Assembly: GCF_004963255.1 (NCBI RefSeq)
Contig: NZ_SUGA01000013.1
Span: forward strand, 85,832-140,805
Length of the DNA: 54,974 nt
Source: Mesorhizobium sp.
Lineage (GTDB): Bacteria; Pseudomonadota; Alphaproteobacteria; Rhizobiales; Rhizobiaceae
Direction of reading: 5' to 3'
In this document: in pieces, positions 43,407 through 54,693 of the stretch
Position numbering within the stretch: position 1 is the first letter of the stretch
How the letters are laid out: the number at the start of each line of letters is the position of its first letter
Made by a program: the position numbers and the translations under genes
Notes under the pieces: generated by a model
Told to the model about the DNA's origin: nothing
Databases searched by the model: none
Seen by the model: only the letters and a program-made list of their open reading frames with translations

Positions 43407-44849
43407 ATGGCCGACCAGAAGATCTTTGCCGGGCCTCGGCTGCGCCGGCTGCGCAACGCCAGGGGCCTGACCCAGACGGCGATGGCCGAAGGGCTGGGCA
43501 TCTCGCCGTCCTACCTCAACCTCATCGAGCGCAACCAGCGGCCGCTGACGGTGCAGCTCATCCTCAAGCTGGCCTCCGTCTATAAGGTCGATCCGCATGA
43601 ATTGCAGGGAGAGGCCAGGGGATCGGTCGCGGCGCTGAAGGAAGTGTTCGGCGATCCGCTGCTGACCGGTGAACTTCCGGGCGATCAGGAGTTGATTGAC
43701 CTCGCCGAGACGGCGCCGAACGCTTCGGCCGCGATGATAAAACTCTTTCGCGCCTATCGCGAGCAGGCCGAGCGTCTGTCCGACCTCAACCAGCTCCTGG
43801 CGAAGGAGGGCAGGGCGACCGCGCTGTCCGGCGCGCGCCTGCCCGCCGACGAAGTCCACGAAGTGTTCGAACGCCGGCCGAACCACTTTACCGCGCTGGA
43901 GGAGGAGGCGGAGGCTTTTACATCGCTCCTCGAGCCCGGCGACGATCTGTTCGGCGCGCTGAAGGCCTGGTTGAGGCGCGAGCATGGCATCGTCGTCAAG
44001 GTGCTGCCGGTCGCCACCATGCCCAACTGGCGCCGCCGCTATGACCGCCATTCGCAACGCCTGTTCCTGTCGGAGCGGCTGTCGCCCTTCGATCAGCTGC
44101 GTGAGGTCGCCATGGAGGCGAGCCTGATGCGCATGTCGGTGGCCGTCGCGGGCGAGATCCAGGCTCTGAAGCTCGGCACGGACGAGGCGCGCCGGCTCGC
44201 CCGCTTCGAGCTCGGCCGCTATGCCGCGCACGCCCTGATGATGCCCTATCAGGCTTTCCATGCCGCCGCCGTTCGCGCCCGCTATGATATCGATGTCCTG
44301 CGTTCTCGTTTCGGCGTCTCTTTCGAACAGGCGGCCAACCGCCTGACCATGCTGCAGCGGCAGGGCGCGGCGGGCGTGCCGTTCTTCATGCTGGAAGTCG
44401 ACAATGCCGGCAACCGCTTCCGCAAGGCCGGCAGCCAGGGTTATCCGCAAAGCCGCTTCGGCGGCGGCTGCCCCAAGCTTCCCATTCACGCGGCGTTCTC
44501 GCAGCCGGGCCAGATCCTGGTCGAGGCGGTGGAAATGCCCGATGGGGCCGAGTTCCTTTGCGTCGCCCGCACGCTGGAGGGCCCGCAAGGCGCCTTCTCC
44601 GAACGCCCGCGCCGCACCGCGCTCCTGCTTGGTTGCGATATCGGCTTTCGCGACGAGATCGTCTATGGCGCGGCGCTGCCGGCCGGATCCTCCGGCAAGC
44701 CCGGGCAAGGTTTCGCCACTCCGGTCGGTCCCGCCTGCAGGCTTTGCGAGCGCGCCGGCTGCCTGGCGCGCGCCGAGCCGCCGGTGACGCGCCCGCTCGG
44801 CCTTGACGAGATGGTGACGGGCCTCAGCGCCTTCGATTTCCAGGGATAG
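43407..44849 (+). CDS. XRE-family regulator with IrrE/ImmA-like and C-terminal ScfR domain (RamB/ScfR-like)
   Basis: The protein has 480 residues from ATG 43407 (AAGGGTGGA upstream). Residues about 10-65 are an XRE helix-turn-helix (LRRLRNARGLTQTAMAEGLG, SPSYLNLIERNQRPLT). The central part (about 150-300) is the IrrE N-terminal-like domain without a HExxH motif. The C-terminal 180 residues have Cys-rich segments, CPKLPIHAAFSQPG and ACRLCERAGCLARAEPP, as in short-chain acyl-CoA regulators ScfR/RamB. Members control glyoxylate-shunt and propionate genes in response to acyl-CoA level. Control of aceA is the natural inference. Confidence 0.88.
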   Translation: MADQKIFAGPRLRRLRNARGLTQTAMAEGLGISPSYLNLIERNQRPLTVQLILKLASVYKVDPHELQGEARGSVAALKEVFGDPLLTGELPGDQELIDLAETAPNASAAMIKLFRAYREQAERLSDLNQLLAKEGRATALSGARLPADEVHEVFERRPNHFTALEEEAEAFTSLLEPGDDLFGALKAWLRREHGIVVKVLPVATMPNWRRRYDRHSQRLFLSERLSPFDQLREVAMEASLMRMSVAVAGEIQALKLGTDEARRLARFELGRYAAHALMMPYQAFHAAAVRARYDIDVLRSRFGVSFEQAANRLTMLQRQGAAGVPFFMLEVDNAGNRFRKAGSQGYPQSRFGGGCPKLPIHAAFSQPGQILVEAVEMPDGAEFLCVARTLEGPQGAFSERPRRTALLLGCDIGFRDEIVYGAALPAGSSGKPGQGFATPVGPACRLCERAGCLARAEPPVTRPLGLDEMVTGLSAFDFQG

Positions 44850-44997
44850 TTGTCCCACATTTCAGCGAATGCTGGATCACGCCGGGCCTTGTGCTTTGCG
44901 CTACGTGATTGAGACACAGTCTTGTCGTCCGGAACACAGAGTTCCTGTTGTCCTGGGTGCATCGTAGCGCGCAGATAACTCGCTGACAGTCCTATTC

Positions 44998-45948
44998 ATG
45001 TCCGATACCGCCTCGTCCAGTGCCGTCTTGCCAGCCGTCTCGCCGCGCGAGGAGCGGATCGGCATGCTCCTGGTCTTCCTGTCGGCGCTGATGTGGAGTT
45101 TCGGCGGCACCATCGCCCGGTTCATCCATATCGGCGACTCATGGACCGTGGTGTTCTGGCGTTCGCTCTGGGCCGTGGCCTTCCTCGTCGCGTTCATGGT
45201 CTGGCGCGACGGCTGGCGGGGCACGTTGAGATTGTTCCGCGATATGGGCCTGCCTGGTCTCGGCGTGGCCTTGTGCTTTGCCACGGCCTCGACCAGCTTT
45301 ATCGTTGCGCTTGCCTACACCACCGTTGCCAACATCCTCCTGATGCAGGCCGGAGTTCCGCTGCTGGCGGCTCTGCTTGCGTGGCTCTTGTTTCGCGAGC
45401 GTGTCAGCCCGGCGACCTGGGTCGCCATCGCCGCAGTGATCACCGGCGTTGCCATCATGGTCTCCGAATCCCTCGGCGGCGCCGTCTCGCCCATCGGCGA
45501 TGGCCTGGCTCTGCTGATTGCGGTGATGTTTTCGTTCGCGACGGTGATCACCCGGCGCTTTGCTCATGTGCGGATGGTGCCGGCCACCTGTCTCGGCGCG
45601 CTGCTTGCCGGTATCTTTGCCGCCGCCCAGGCCACGGAATTTGCGGTGTCCGCACGCGACATGGGCTTCCTTTTCGCCTTCGGTGTCGTCAACCTCGGCG
45701 TCGGCCTCGCCTTTTTCGCCATGGGCGCCCGGCTGGTGCCGGCTGCAATCGCGGCGCTGCTCGGCACTTTCGAGCCGATCCTCGGGCCTATCTGGGTCTG
45801 GCTCGTCCATTCCGAGGTGCCGTCGGTGCGCACCATCATCGGCGGCACGGTCGTGGTCACCGCGTTGCTCGTCCATATCGGCCTGGAGTTCAAGCGTCAG
45901 GCGCGGCCGGCGCGCCCCGGCATCACCGGCCTGCCGTCGCCCAATTGA
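44998..45948 (+). CDS. EamA-family (DMT) permease
   Basis: The protein has 316 residues with 10 membrane segments in two EamA halves (IGMLLVFLSALMWSFGGTIA and DGLALLIAVMFSFATVITRR). TTVANILLMQAGVPLLAALL and ALLGTFEPILGPIWVWL are the usual conserved ends of each half. It is probably an inner-membrane exporter of an amino acid or other metabolite; the substrate cannot be told. ATG 44998 is used. It is followed by a rhizobial-type repeat. Confidence 0.88.
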   Translation: MSDTASSSAVLPAVSPREERIGMLLVFLSALMWSFGGTIARFIHIGDSWTVVFWRSLWAVAFLVAFMVWRDGWRGTLRLFRDMGLPGLGVALCFATASTSFIVALAYTTVANILLMQAGVPLLAALLAWLLFRERVSPATWVAIAAVITGVAIMVSESLGGAVSPIGDGLALLIAVMFSFATVITRRFAHVRMVPATCLGALLAGIFAAAQATEFAVSARDMGFLFAFGVVNLGVGLAFFAMGARLVPAAIAALLGTFEPILGPIWVWLVHSEVPSVRTIIGGTVVVTALLVHIGLEFKRQARPARPGITGLPSPN

Positions 45949-45951
45949 CCA

Positions 45952-46116
45952 ATGCATGTCGCCCAAAAGTGCGCAGCGGTTTTGGGAGAACGACATGCAT
46001 GTATCAAGACAACAGCATGTCGCCCAGAAGTGTGCAGCGGTTCTGGGACAACGACATGCATCAAAACAAAGACCCAAAGCGCCTCGCCCGAATCCCTCTC
46101 AGAGCGACGCGCTTTA
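45952..46116 (+). repeat. Second intergenic repeat family: two ATGCATGTCGCCC units plus a hairpin
   Basis: Unit 1 (45952-46000) and unit 2 (46015-46061) are about 80% alike. Each has GCATGTCGCCCA at the left and GACATGCAT at the right, so each end pairs with the other, around a core AAGTGCGCAGCGGTTTTGGG. After 14 bases follows AAAGCGCCTCGC (46076-46087) with GCGACGCGCTTT (46104-46115), an 11/12 inverted repeat. From memory this is a common rhizobial intergenic repeat. It lies after the DMT gene. Confidence 0.7.
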
Positions 46117-46451
46117 GGCAGCCTTCCCCATTGACAACCCCGCTGCCGGGCGGGCAGGCTGCGATCACGGCAACAACAAGACAGGCGTATCTTGCCAAGT
46201 GTCTCTGCCGGCCTGGCCAAGGCCGGACCACATCGTCGTATCTCTGCCCACGCCACGGCAAATGCCGCTGACGCCGCCCGGGTACCCTACAAGGGCACCC
46301 TGCGGGAGGTCTTCGACCACCGACCGGCAACCCGGCGCAGTGCCGACAGGTCGCGCTTGTTGCCCTCCGGAAAGCCCAATAGTCTGAAATCAATGCCGCG
46401 CCGCCATATCGCGACGAGCCGGCAAGGGAACACTCACCAAAGGAGAACATC
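46117..46451. promoter_or_regulatory. Upstream region of the pot-type operon
   Basis: These 335 bases hold no credible gene. There is a short GC hairpin, CCGGCC (46208-46213) and GGCCGG (46221-46226). The Shine-Dalgarno AAAGGAGA lies just before 46452. No known riboswitch pattern was recognised, though the region is long for a simple leader. It should include the promoter of the polyamine transporter. Confidence 0.4.
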
Positions 46452-47549
46452 ATGATCCGCAAAGCGCTCTGGCTTTCGGCGACGTCGGTATTTCTGACGC
46501 TTTTCACGGCAGGCGGCCATGCCGAGGACCGCGTCGTCAACGTCTACAACTGGTCGGACTATATCGACAGCTCGATCATCGACGACTTCACCAAGAAGAC
46601 CGGCATCAAGGTCGTCTACGACACCTTCGATTCCAACGAGATCCTCGAAACGAAGCTGCTTGCCGGTGGCAGCGGCTACGACGTCGTCGTGCCGAGCGCG
46701 AACTTCCTGGCGCGCCAGATCCAGGCGGGCGTGTTCCAGAAGCTCGACAAGTCGAAGCTGCCGAACATCTCCAACATGTGGGACGTCATCTCCGAGCGCA
46801 CCGCCAAATACGATCCGGGCAACGAATATTCGGTCAACTACATGTGGGGCACCGTCGGCCTCGGCTACAACGTCAAGAAGGTGACGGCCGCGCTCGGCAC
46901 CGACAAGATCGACAGCTGGGATGTTTTCTTCAATCCGGACAAGCTGGCCAAGCTGAAGGATTGCGGCGTCTATGTGCTGGATTCTCCCGCCGACATCATT
47001 CCGGCGGCGTTGAAATATCTAGGCCTCGATCCCAACAGCACCTCGCCGGATGACATTGCCAAGGCCGAGGAAGCTTTGCTCAAGGTCCGCCCCTATATCC
47101 GCAAGTTCCATTCGTCCGAATACATCAACGCCTTGGCCAATGGCGACATCTGCCTGGCGATCGGCTGGTCGGGTGACGTCTTCCAGGCCCGCAACCGCGC
47201 CGAGGAAGCCAAGCAGGGCGTCGAGATCGGCTATTCGGTGCCGAAGGAAGGCGCCCAGATGTGGTTCGACCAGATGGCGATCCCGGCGGACGCGCCGCAT
47301 GTCGCCGAAGCGCTCGAGTTCATCAATTACATGATGACCCCCGAAGTTATCGCCAAGTCGTCGAACTACGTGCTCTACGCCAACGGCAACAAGGCTTCGC
47401 AGCAATTCGTCGACAAGGCGATCCTGGAAGATACTTCGGTCTATCCCGACGAAGAGACGATCAAGAAGCTCTATACGGTCAAGCCATATGATCCAAAGAC
47501 ACAGCGCGTCATCACGCGCACCTGGACCAAGATCGTCACCGGTCAGTAA
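46452..47549 (+). CDS. potF: Spermidine/putrescine-type ABC transporter, periplasmic binding protein
   Basis: The protein has 365 residues. The signal peptide ends near GGHAE (residue 24). The mature start, RVVNVYNWSDYIDSSIIDDF, is the standard PotD/PotF motif, and later pieces (YDVVVPSANFLARQIQAGVF, VNYMWGTVGLGYN, ICLAIGWSGDVFQARNRA) line the polyamine site. It binds a polyamine in the periplasm and delivers it to the PotBC-like permeases. AAAGGAGAACATC precedes ATG 46452. A hairpin terminator or attenuator follows, so the binding protein may be made in excess over the permease. Confidence 0.92.
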   Translation: MIRKALWLSATSVFLTLFTAGGHAEDRVVNVYNWSDYIDSSIIDDFTKKTGIKVVYDTFDSNEILETKLLAGGSGYDVVVPSANFLARQIQAGVFQKLDKSKLPNISNMWDVISERTAKYDPGNEYSVNYMWGTVGLGYNVKKVTAALGTDKIDSWDVFFNPDKLAKLKDCGVYVLDSPADIIPAALKYLGLDPNSTSPDDIAKAEEALLKVRPYIRKFHSSEYINALANGDICLAIGWSGDVFQARNRAEEAKQGVEIGYSVPKEGAQMWFDQMAIPADAPHVAEALEFINYMMTPEVIAKSSNYVLYANGNKASQQFVDKAILEDTSVYPDEETIKKLYTVKPYDPKTQRVITRTWTKIVTGQ

Positions 47550-47560
47550 GCATTGAGACA

Positions 47561-47597
47561 CGACCCCGGCAGCCAACTGCCGGGGTCGCTTTCTTTT
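47561..47597 (+). terminator. Stem-loop between the binding-protein and ATPase genes
   Basis: There is a perfect 12-bp stem, CGACCCCGGCAG (47561-47572) and CTGCCGGGGTCG (47577-47588), with a 4-base loop and then CTTTCTTTT. It sits 30 bases before the ATPase gene, inside the operon. It probably gives partial termination or protects the potF-like mRNA from 3' decay. Confidence 0.75.
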
Positions 47598-47627
47598 GGG
47601 GAATCAAAAAGTAACGGAGTGGGGATC

Positions 47628-48767
47628 ATGAAATCGCTTGGCAGCATCCGCAGGGATTTCGCGCCATGGAACGACCCGAACGCCAAGCCATATATCCAGT
47701 TCGACAAGGTCACCAAGAAGTTCGGTGAATTCACCGCCGTCAACAATCTGTCGCTGACCATCTTCGAGCGCGAATTCTTCGCGCTGCTCGGCGCGTCCGG
47801 TTGCGGCAAGTCGACCCTGCTCAGGATGCTCGCCGGCTTCGAGGAGCCGACGGCGGGCCGCATCCTGCTGGACGGTCAGGACCTGCGCGGCATCCCGCCC
47901 TACAAGCGGCCGGTCAACATGATGTTCCAGTCCTACGCGCTGTTCCCGCATATGACGGTGGAGAAGAACATCGCCTTCGGCCTCAAGCAGGAAGGCATGC
48001 CGGGACCCGATATCGAAAAGCGCGTCGCCGAGATGCTGAAGCTGGTCAAGCTCGAGCAGTTCGCCAAGCGCAAGCCGCATCAGCTCTCGGGCGGCCAGCG
48101 CCAGCGCGTGGCGCTAGCCCGCTCGGTCGCCAAGCGGCCCAAGGTTCTGCTGCTCGACGAACCGCTCGGCGCTTTGGACAAGAAGCTGCGCGAGGAAACC
48201 CAGTTCGAACTGATGGACCTGCAGCAGGAACTCGGCCTCACCTTCGTCGTCGTCACCCACGATCAGGAAGAAGCCATGACCATGGCCGATCGCATCGCCA
48301 TCATGGACAAGGGCGAGGTCATGCAGGTCGCCACGCCAGCCGAGATCTACGAGGCGCCGACCTCGCGTTTCGTGGCGCATTTCGTCGGCAACGTGAACAT
48401 GTTCGAGGGCAAGGTTGCCGAGCATACCGCAAACGCGACGCGCATCACCGGCGCGACCGGGGCTGAGATCGTCGTCGACAATGGCGGCAAAGCCGCTGCC
48501 GGCTCCGACATCGTCTTCGCGATCCGGCCGGAAAAGATCAAGGTCTCCTCGAAAAAGCCCGCCGATGCCGTCAATGCGCTGGAAGGCGAGGTCTATGACG
48601 TCGCCTATCTCGGCGACATGACCGTCTATCACATCAAGCTCGATGACGGGCAGATCGTGCGGGCGAGCGCGCTGAACGCCTCGCGTGTCACCGAGGATCC
48701 GCTGACCTGGAACGACCGCGCCTGGGTCTCCTTCCGGCCCGATGCCGGCGTCGTGTTGACCAGGTAG
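47628..48767 (+). CDS. potA: Spermidine/putrescine-type ABC transporter, ATP-binding protein
   Basis: The protein has 379 residues. Walker A is GASGCGKSTLL, the Q-loop is MMFQSYALFPHMTV, the signature is LSGGQRQRVALARSVA, Walker B is VLLLDEPLGALDKKLR and the switch His is VVTHDQEEA. A C-terminal TOBE domain (about 290-379) completes the PotA/PotG plan. ATG 47628 is used; the open frame upstream covers the terminator. It is cytoplasmic and pairs with the two permeases downstream. Confidence 0.95.
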   Translation: MKSLGSIRRDFAPWNDPNAKPYIQFDKVTKKFGEFTAVNNLSLTIFEREFFALLGASGCGKSTLLRMLAGFEEPTAGRILLDGQDLRGIPPYKRPVNMMFQSYALFPHMTVEKNIAFGLKQEGMPGPDIEKRVAEMLKLVKLEQFAKRKPHQLSGGQRQRVALARSVAKRPKVLLLDEPLGALDKKLREETQFELMDLQQELGLTFVVVTHDQEEAMTMADRIAIMDKGEVMQVATPAEIYEAPTSRFVAHFVGNVNMFEGKVAEHTANATRITGATGAEIVVDNGGKAAAGSDIVFAIRPEKIKVSSKKPADAVNALEGEVYDVAYLGDMTVYHIKLDDGQIVRASALNASRVTEDPLTWNDRAWVSFRPDAGVVLTR

Positions 48768-48776
48768 GAGGCTGAG

Positions 48777-49739
48777 ATGACCGATATCGCAGCGACTGCC
48801 GCCCCGTCGACGCAAACCCCGACACTGCCGGCGAGGCTGGCGAAGGGCTTCGTCAACCGCCTCGTCATCATCATCCCCTATCTCTGGCTGCTGTTCTTCT
48901 TCCTCATTCCCTTCATCATCGTCTTCAAGATATCGCTGTCGCAGACGGCGATCTCGATGCCACCCTATACGCCGGTGCTCGACTTCAGCGACGGCATCTC
49001 GGGATTCCTCGCCGGCTTCCGCGAGCTCAACTTCGACAACTACACCTGGCTCACCCAGGATGCGCTCTATTTCAACGCCTATGTGACGAGCCTGATCATC
49101 GCGGGCATCTCGACGATGCTCACCCTGATCGTCGGCTATCCGATCGCCTATGGCATGGCGCGGGCGCCGGCGACGATCCGTCCGACCTTGCTGATGCTGG
49201 TGATCCTGCCCTTCTGGACATCGTTCTTGATCCGCGTCTATGCCTGGATCGGCATCCTCAAGCCCGAAGGGCTGCTCAATCAGTTGCTGATGTCGCTGCA
49301 CATCATCAGCCAGCCGCTGGTGATCTTGAACACCTACACGGCGATCTTCATCGGCATCGTCTATTCCTACCTGCCCTTCATGGTGCTGCCGCTTTATTCA
49401 TCGCTTGAGAAGATGGACTATTCGCTGGTCGAGGCCGCGGAGGATCTTGGCTGTCCGCCGATCGGCGCCTTCTGGAAGATCACCTTCCCGCTGTCGCTGC
49501 CCGGCGTCGTCGCCGGCTGCCTGCTGGTGTTCATCCCGGCCGTCGGCGAGTTCGTCATTCCCGACCTTCTCGGCGGCTCGCAGACGCTGATGATCGGCAA
49601 GACGCTCTGGAACGAATTCTTCTCCAATCGCGACTGGCCGGTCTCCTCGGCGGTGGCCGTCATCCTGCTTCTGGTTCTGACCATCCCGATCATGTTCTTC
49701 CAGCAGGCGCAGGCAAAGGCACAGGAGCAGGGCAGATGA
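48777..49739 (+). CDS. potB: Spermidine/putrescine-type ABC transporter, permease
   Basis: The protein has 320 residues with six membrane segments. The EAA loop is VEAAEDLGCPPIGAFWKITF followed by PLSLPGV. The start ATG 48777 has AGGAGG ahead. The final TGA overlaps the ATG of the next permease (ATGA). It forms the inner-membrane channel with PotC. Confidence 0.93.
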   Translation: MTDIAATAAPSTQTPTLPARLAKGFVNRLVIIIPYLWLLFFFLIPFIIVFKISLSQTAISMPPYTPVLDFSDGISGFLAGFRELNFDNYTWLTQDALYFNAYVTSLIIAGISTMLTLIVGYPIAYGMARAPATIRPTLLMLVILPFWTSFLIRVYAWIGILKPEGLLNQLLMSLHIISQPLVILNTYTAIFIGIVYSYLPFMVLPLYSSLEKMDYSLVEAAEDLGCPPIGAFWKITFPLSLPGVVAGCLLVFIPAVGEFVIPDLLGGSQTLMIGKTLWNEFFSNRDWPVSSAVAVILLLVLTIPIMFFQQAQAKAQEQGR

Positions 49740-50554
49740 ACTCGACCTGGAGTCGCTTCAACATCACCTCGATCGTGCTGGGCTTTGCCTTCCTCTATCT
49801 GCCGATCGTGCTTTTGATCGTCTTTTCCTTCAACGAGTCCAAGCTCGTCACCGTCTGGGGCGGCTTCTCGACCAAATGGTACGTGTCGCTGTTCCACAAT
49901 CAGGGCCTGATGGACGCCACCTGGGTGACTGCGCGTGTCGGCGTCATCTCGGCGACGGTGGCGACCGTGCTCGGCACGCTCGCCGCCATCACGTTGACGC
50001 GCTACACGCGCTTCCGCGGGCGGGTGCTGTTCTCGGGCATGGTCTTCGCGCCGCTGGTCATGCCGGAGGTCATCACGGGCCTGTCGCTGCTCTTGCTGTT
50101 CGTCGCCGTCGGACTCGACCGCGGCTTCTTCACGGTGACGCTCGCGCATATCACCTTCACCATGTGCTTCGTCGCCGTCGTCGTGCAGTCGCGGCTGGTC
50201 TCGTTCGATCGCTCGCTCGAGGAGGCGGCGATGGATCTCGGCGCGCCGCCGGTGAAGACCTTCTTCCAGATCACCTTGCCGGTCATCCTGCCGGCGATCA
50301 TCTCCGGCTGGATGCTGGCTTTCACGCTCTCGCTCGACGATCTGGTCATCGCGAGCTTCTCCTCGGGTCCGGGCGCCACCACGCTGCCGATGAAGATCTA
50401 CAGCCAGGTGCGTCTCGGCGTGACGCCGGAAATCAACGCCGCCTGCACCATCCTGATCGCGGTCGTGGCGATCGGCGTCATCATCGCCTCGATCGCCAAC
50501 AAGCGTCGCGAGATCCAGCGCCAGCTCGACGAGCAGGCCGCGCAGCGCGGTTGA
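49736..50554 (+). CDS. potC: Spermidine/putrescine-type ABC transporter, permease
   Basis: The protein has 272 residues with six membrane segments. The EAA loop is LEEAAMDLGAPPVKTFFQIT followed by LPVILPAI. It ends with a basic, charged helix. It is the last gene of the potFABC-like operon; the stop lies 33 bases from the convergent AsmA stop, with a GC-rich stem (GCGGGG 50565-50570 and CCCCGC 50581-50586) between them. Confidence 0.93.
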   Translation: MNSTWSRFNITSIVLGFAFLYLPIVLLIVFSFNESKLVTVWGGFSTKWYVSLFHNQGLMDATWVTARVGVISATVATVLGTLAAITLTRYTRFRGRVLFSGMVFAPLVMPEVITGLSLLLLFVAVGLDRGFFTVTLAHITFTMCFVAVVVQSRLVSFDRSLEEAAMDLGAPPVKTFFQITLPVILPAIISGWMLAFTLSLDDLVIASFSSGPGATTLPMKIYSQVRLGVTPEINAACTILIAVVAIGVIIASIANKRREIQRQLDEQAAQRG

Positions 50555-50587
50555 GCAGTTGGGTGCGGGGACGCTTTGCGCCCCGCC

Positions 50588-52468
50588 TTACTGGCCTGAA
50601 ACGCCGGGAGCGATCGGCGAGATGAACGGCGCGCTCCAGTTGCCGCCGACGAAGAACAGCGACTGGTTCGGCTGAGCGGGAGGCGGACTGGCAGCCTGGC
50701 CGTTGGTCTGCTGGGGCTGCTGTGCCGGCTGTCCGCTGGGCACCACGCCGCCCGAGAGCGCCAGCCCGCGTCCGGCGTAGGAGGCGATGCCCGACAGCCA
50801 GATCTTGTATTTCTGCGCATTGATCTCGGCCTTGTCGAGGCGCGCCACGCCTTTCGAGATGCTAGCCTTGATCTCGGCGCCGTCGATCGGCAGCGCACCA
50901 TTGGCGACGTCGTCAAGCGCGAAGAAGCCGCCTTGCTGGTTGCGCTTGAGGAAGGCCGGCAGGTCGAGCCCGTTGAGCGTGCCCGGCCCGAACGTCGCCG
51001 AGAACGATCCGTCAGCATTCTCGAAGATCGAGTTCCACGCCTTGCCGGGTCCCTTGAGGATGACCGATACCGTCCCGGTGCCGGCCGGCACCAGCCGCGT
51101 CATTCCCGCCGCCGTGGCAAAGGCTCCCGTATCCACATCCGACGCCAGGAGCCGCAGTTCCACCTGCGTGCCTTCCGGCTTGCGGTCGAAGCGCAGGCTG
51201 CTCTGGATGGTGCCGTTGAAGGCCGACGCATCGGATATGTCGAAGACGGCAAGGCCGTTCTTGACCTGCGCGGTCGCCGCGACGTCGGCCAACTGCACCG
51301 GTCCCGCCATGGCATGCGCCGCCGACAGCCTGAGGTCGAGGTTGATGCGGTCGGCGAAGCTGGTGTCGATGTCGCCTGGACCGGCCTCGCCGGTGGGCGC
51401 GACGGGCGTGAAGGCCGACAGGAAAGATCTCAGATCCAGCGTATCGAAGGCGAGCGTGCCGGCGATCACCGGGCGCCCTTCGGCGAAGGAGAAATCCAGC
51501 GCTCCCATGCCCGGATTGTTGTTCAGCGTGACGGTCGTGTTCTCGAATTTCGCACGCCCCGCCGAGGCGTTCACCTTGCTGGTGACCGAGACCGCACCGA
51601 TCGCGGCACCCGGCGCGAGGCCGGCCTGCGACCACTCCAGCACGCGCCGCAGCGACGGCGCGGCGAACTTGGCCTGGCCATCCAGATAGGCGTTGTCCGA
51701 CATCGAGGCCGTTCCGTCGAAGGAGAATGTCGCGGGCGCCGCCTTGAAGGAGAGGGTGACGGGCGCCGCGCCTCCGGCGAAAAGCACCAGCGGTTTCGCC
51801 GAGGAGAAATCGAGCTGCACGCTTTCGCCGCGCCAGATCCCGGTCGCGGTCAGCGACGCATCGCTGTTCATCGCTTCCCAGTTCACCTGGCCGTTCAGGC
51901 TGCTCAGGACTTCGGCGTCCTTGCCGTCAACCGAAGTCACCACGCGACCATCGCGGAATTCGACGGTGCCGAACGGATCGGACGGCAATCGGCCGAGATC
52001 CGGCTTCTGCGGGTTGGCGGTGACCACGCCACGCGCGGTATCGATCGAGCGCGTGATGCGCCCCCCGGTCGGAAGCGGCGGCAGGTAGAAGCCGTTCGCC
52101 ATGCGCTGGACCCTGATCGTCGGGCGCACCAGCCTCGCGGTCGAGAAGGCGACGTTGCCCTGCAAGGCCGCCATGGCGGAGAGGTCGACTTCGACGCGAT
52201 CGGCCTCGACCACCGGCGGCGCGTCGGTCTCGGTCCATTGCGACAGTGTCACGTCGCTGAGGATGGCCCGGAATTTCGGCCACACCTCGATGCGCGGTGA
52301 GCCGTCGATCGTCACCCTGAAGCCGCTCCAGGCGCTCAATTCCCAGGCGATGCGATCGCGCACGATGCGGGTCGAGGCAATCAGCGGCAGCGCCGCGACC
52401 GCGAGCGCGATGACGAGCACGGCGACGCCGATCGCCCACACCCCGCGCCGGATCAAAGATGATGGCAT
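50588..52468 (-). CDS. AsmA-family envelope protein
   Basis: The protein has 626 residues from ATG 52468. A single N-terminal membrane helix (about 7-28, GVWAIGVAVLVIALAVAALP) anchors a large periplasmic part. The AsmA N-domain includes VRDRIAWELSAWSGFRVTID and PRIEVWPKFRAILSDVTLS, and the AsmA C-terminal domain includes ADRINLDLRLSAAHAMAGPV and IDGAEIKASISKGVARLDKA. A Pro/Gln-rich tail follows. AsmA proteins are thought to move phospholipid to the outer membrane. The exact role here is unknown. Confidence 0.88.
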   Translation of the reverse strand: MPSSLIRRGVWAIGVAVLVIALAVAALPLIASTRIVRDRIAWELSAWSGFRVTIDGSPRIEVWPKFRAILSDVTLSQWTETDAPPVVEADRVEVDLSAMAALQGNVAFSTARLVRPTIRVQRMANGFYLPPLPTGGRITRSIDTARGVVTANPQKPDLGRLPSDPFGTVEFRDGRVVTSVDGKDAEVLSSLNGQVNWEAMNSDASLTATGIWRGESVQLDFSSAKPLVLFAGGAAPVTLSFKAAPATFSFDGTASMSDNAYLDGQAKFAAPSLRRVLEWSQAGLAPGAAIGAVSVTSKVNASAGRAKFENTTVTLNNNPGMGALDFSFAEGRPVIAGTLAFDTLDLRSFLSAFTPVAPTGEAGPGDIDTSFADRINLDLRLSAAHAMAGPVQLADVAATAQVKNGLAVFDISDASAFNGTIQSSLRFDRKPEGTQVELRLLASDVDTGAFATAAGMTRLVPAGTGTVSVILKGPGKAWNSIFENADGSFSATFGPGTLNGLDLPAFLKRNQQGGFFALDDVANGALPIDGAEIKASISKGVARLDKAEINAQKYKIWLSGIASYAGRGLALSGGVVPSGQPAQQPQQTNGQAASPPPAQPNQSLFFVGGNWSAPFISPIAPGVSGQ

Positions 52469-52734
52469 TTTGCCCCGTATGCTTCTATTGCCGACAAAAT
52501 CGCCCGACGGGTGTAACCGAGCGCCGACGCTTTTCAAGTCTTTATGGCCTTGCGATGGCATTTGCGCAGCGACAGCGATGGGTCGCGTGAACAAGATCTT
52601 GCTCTGCTGCGCTGCAATATGCATAAGCGAACCGTACGACCCCGGTCCACGGTTGCGCGCCGTTTTTGGAACGATGGCATAGGCGACGTTGAGCTTAACT
52701 GGCTCGTTCGCGACGCGCTTTGGGAGGAGCGATC

Positions 52735-54693
<1,959 letters not shown>

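Noticed and set aside
46117..46451. Polyamine-responsive riboswitch ahead of the potF-like gene
   Set aside because: The gap is long and has one GC hairpin, but no pattern I could match to a known class, and the speF motif is linked to other genes.
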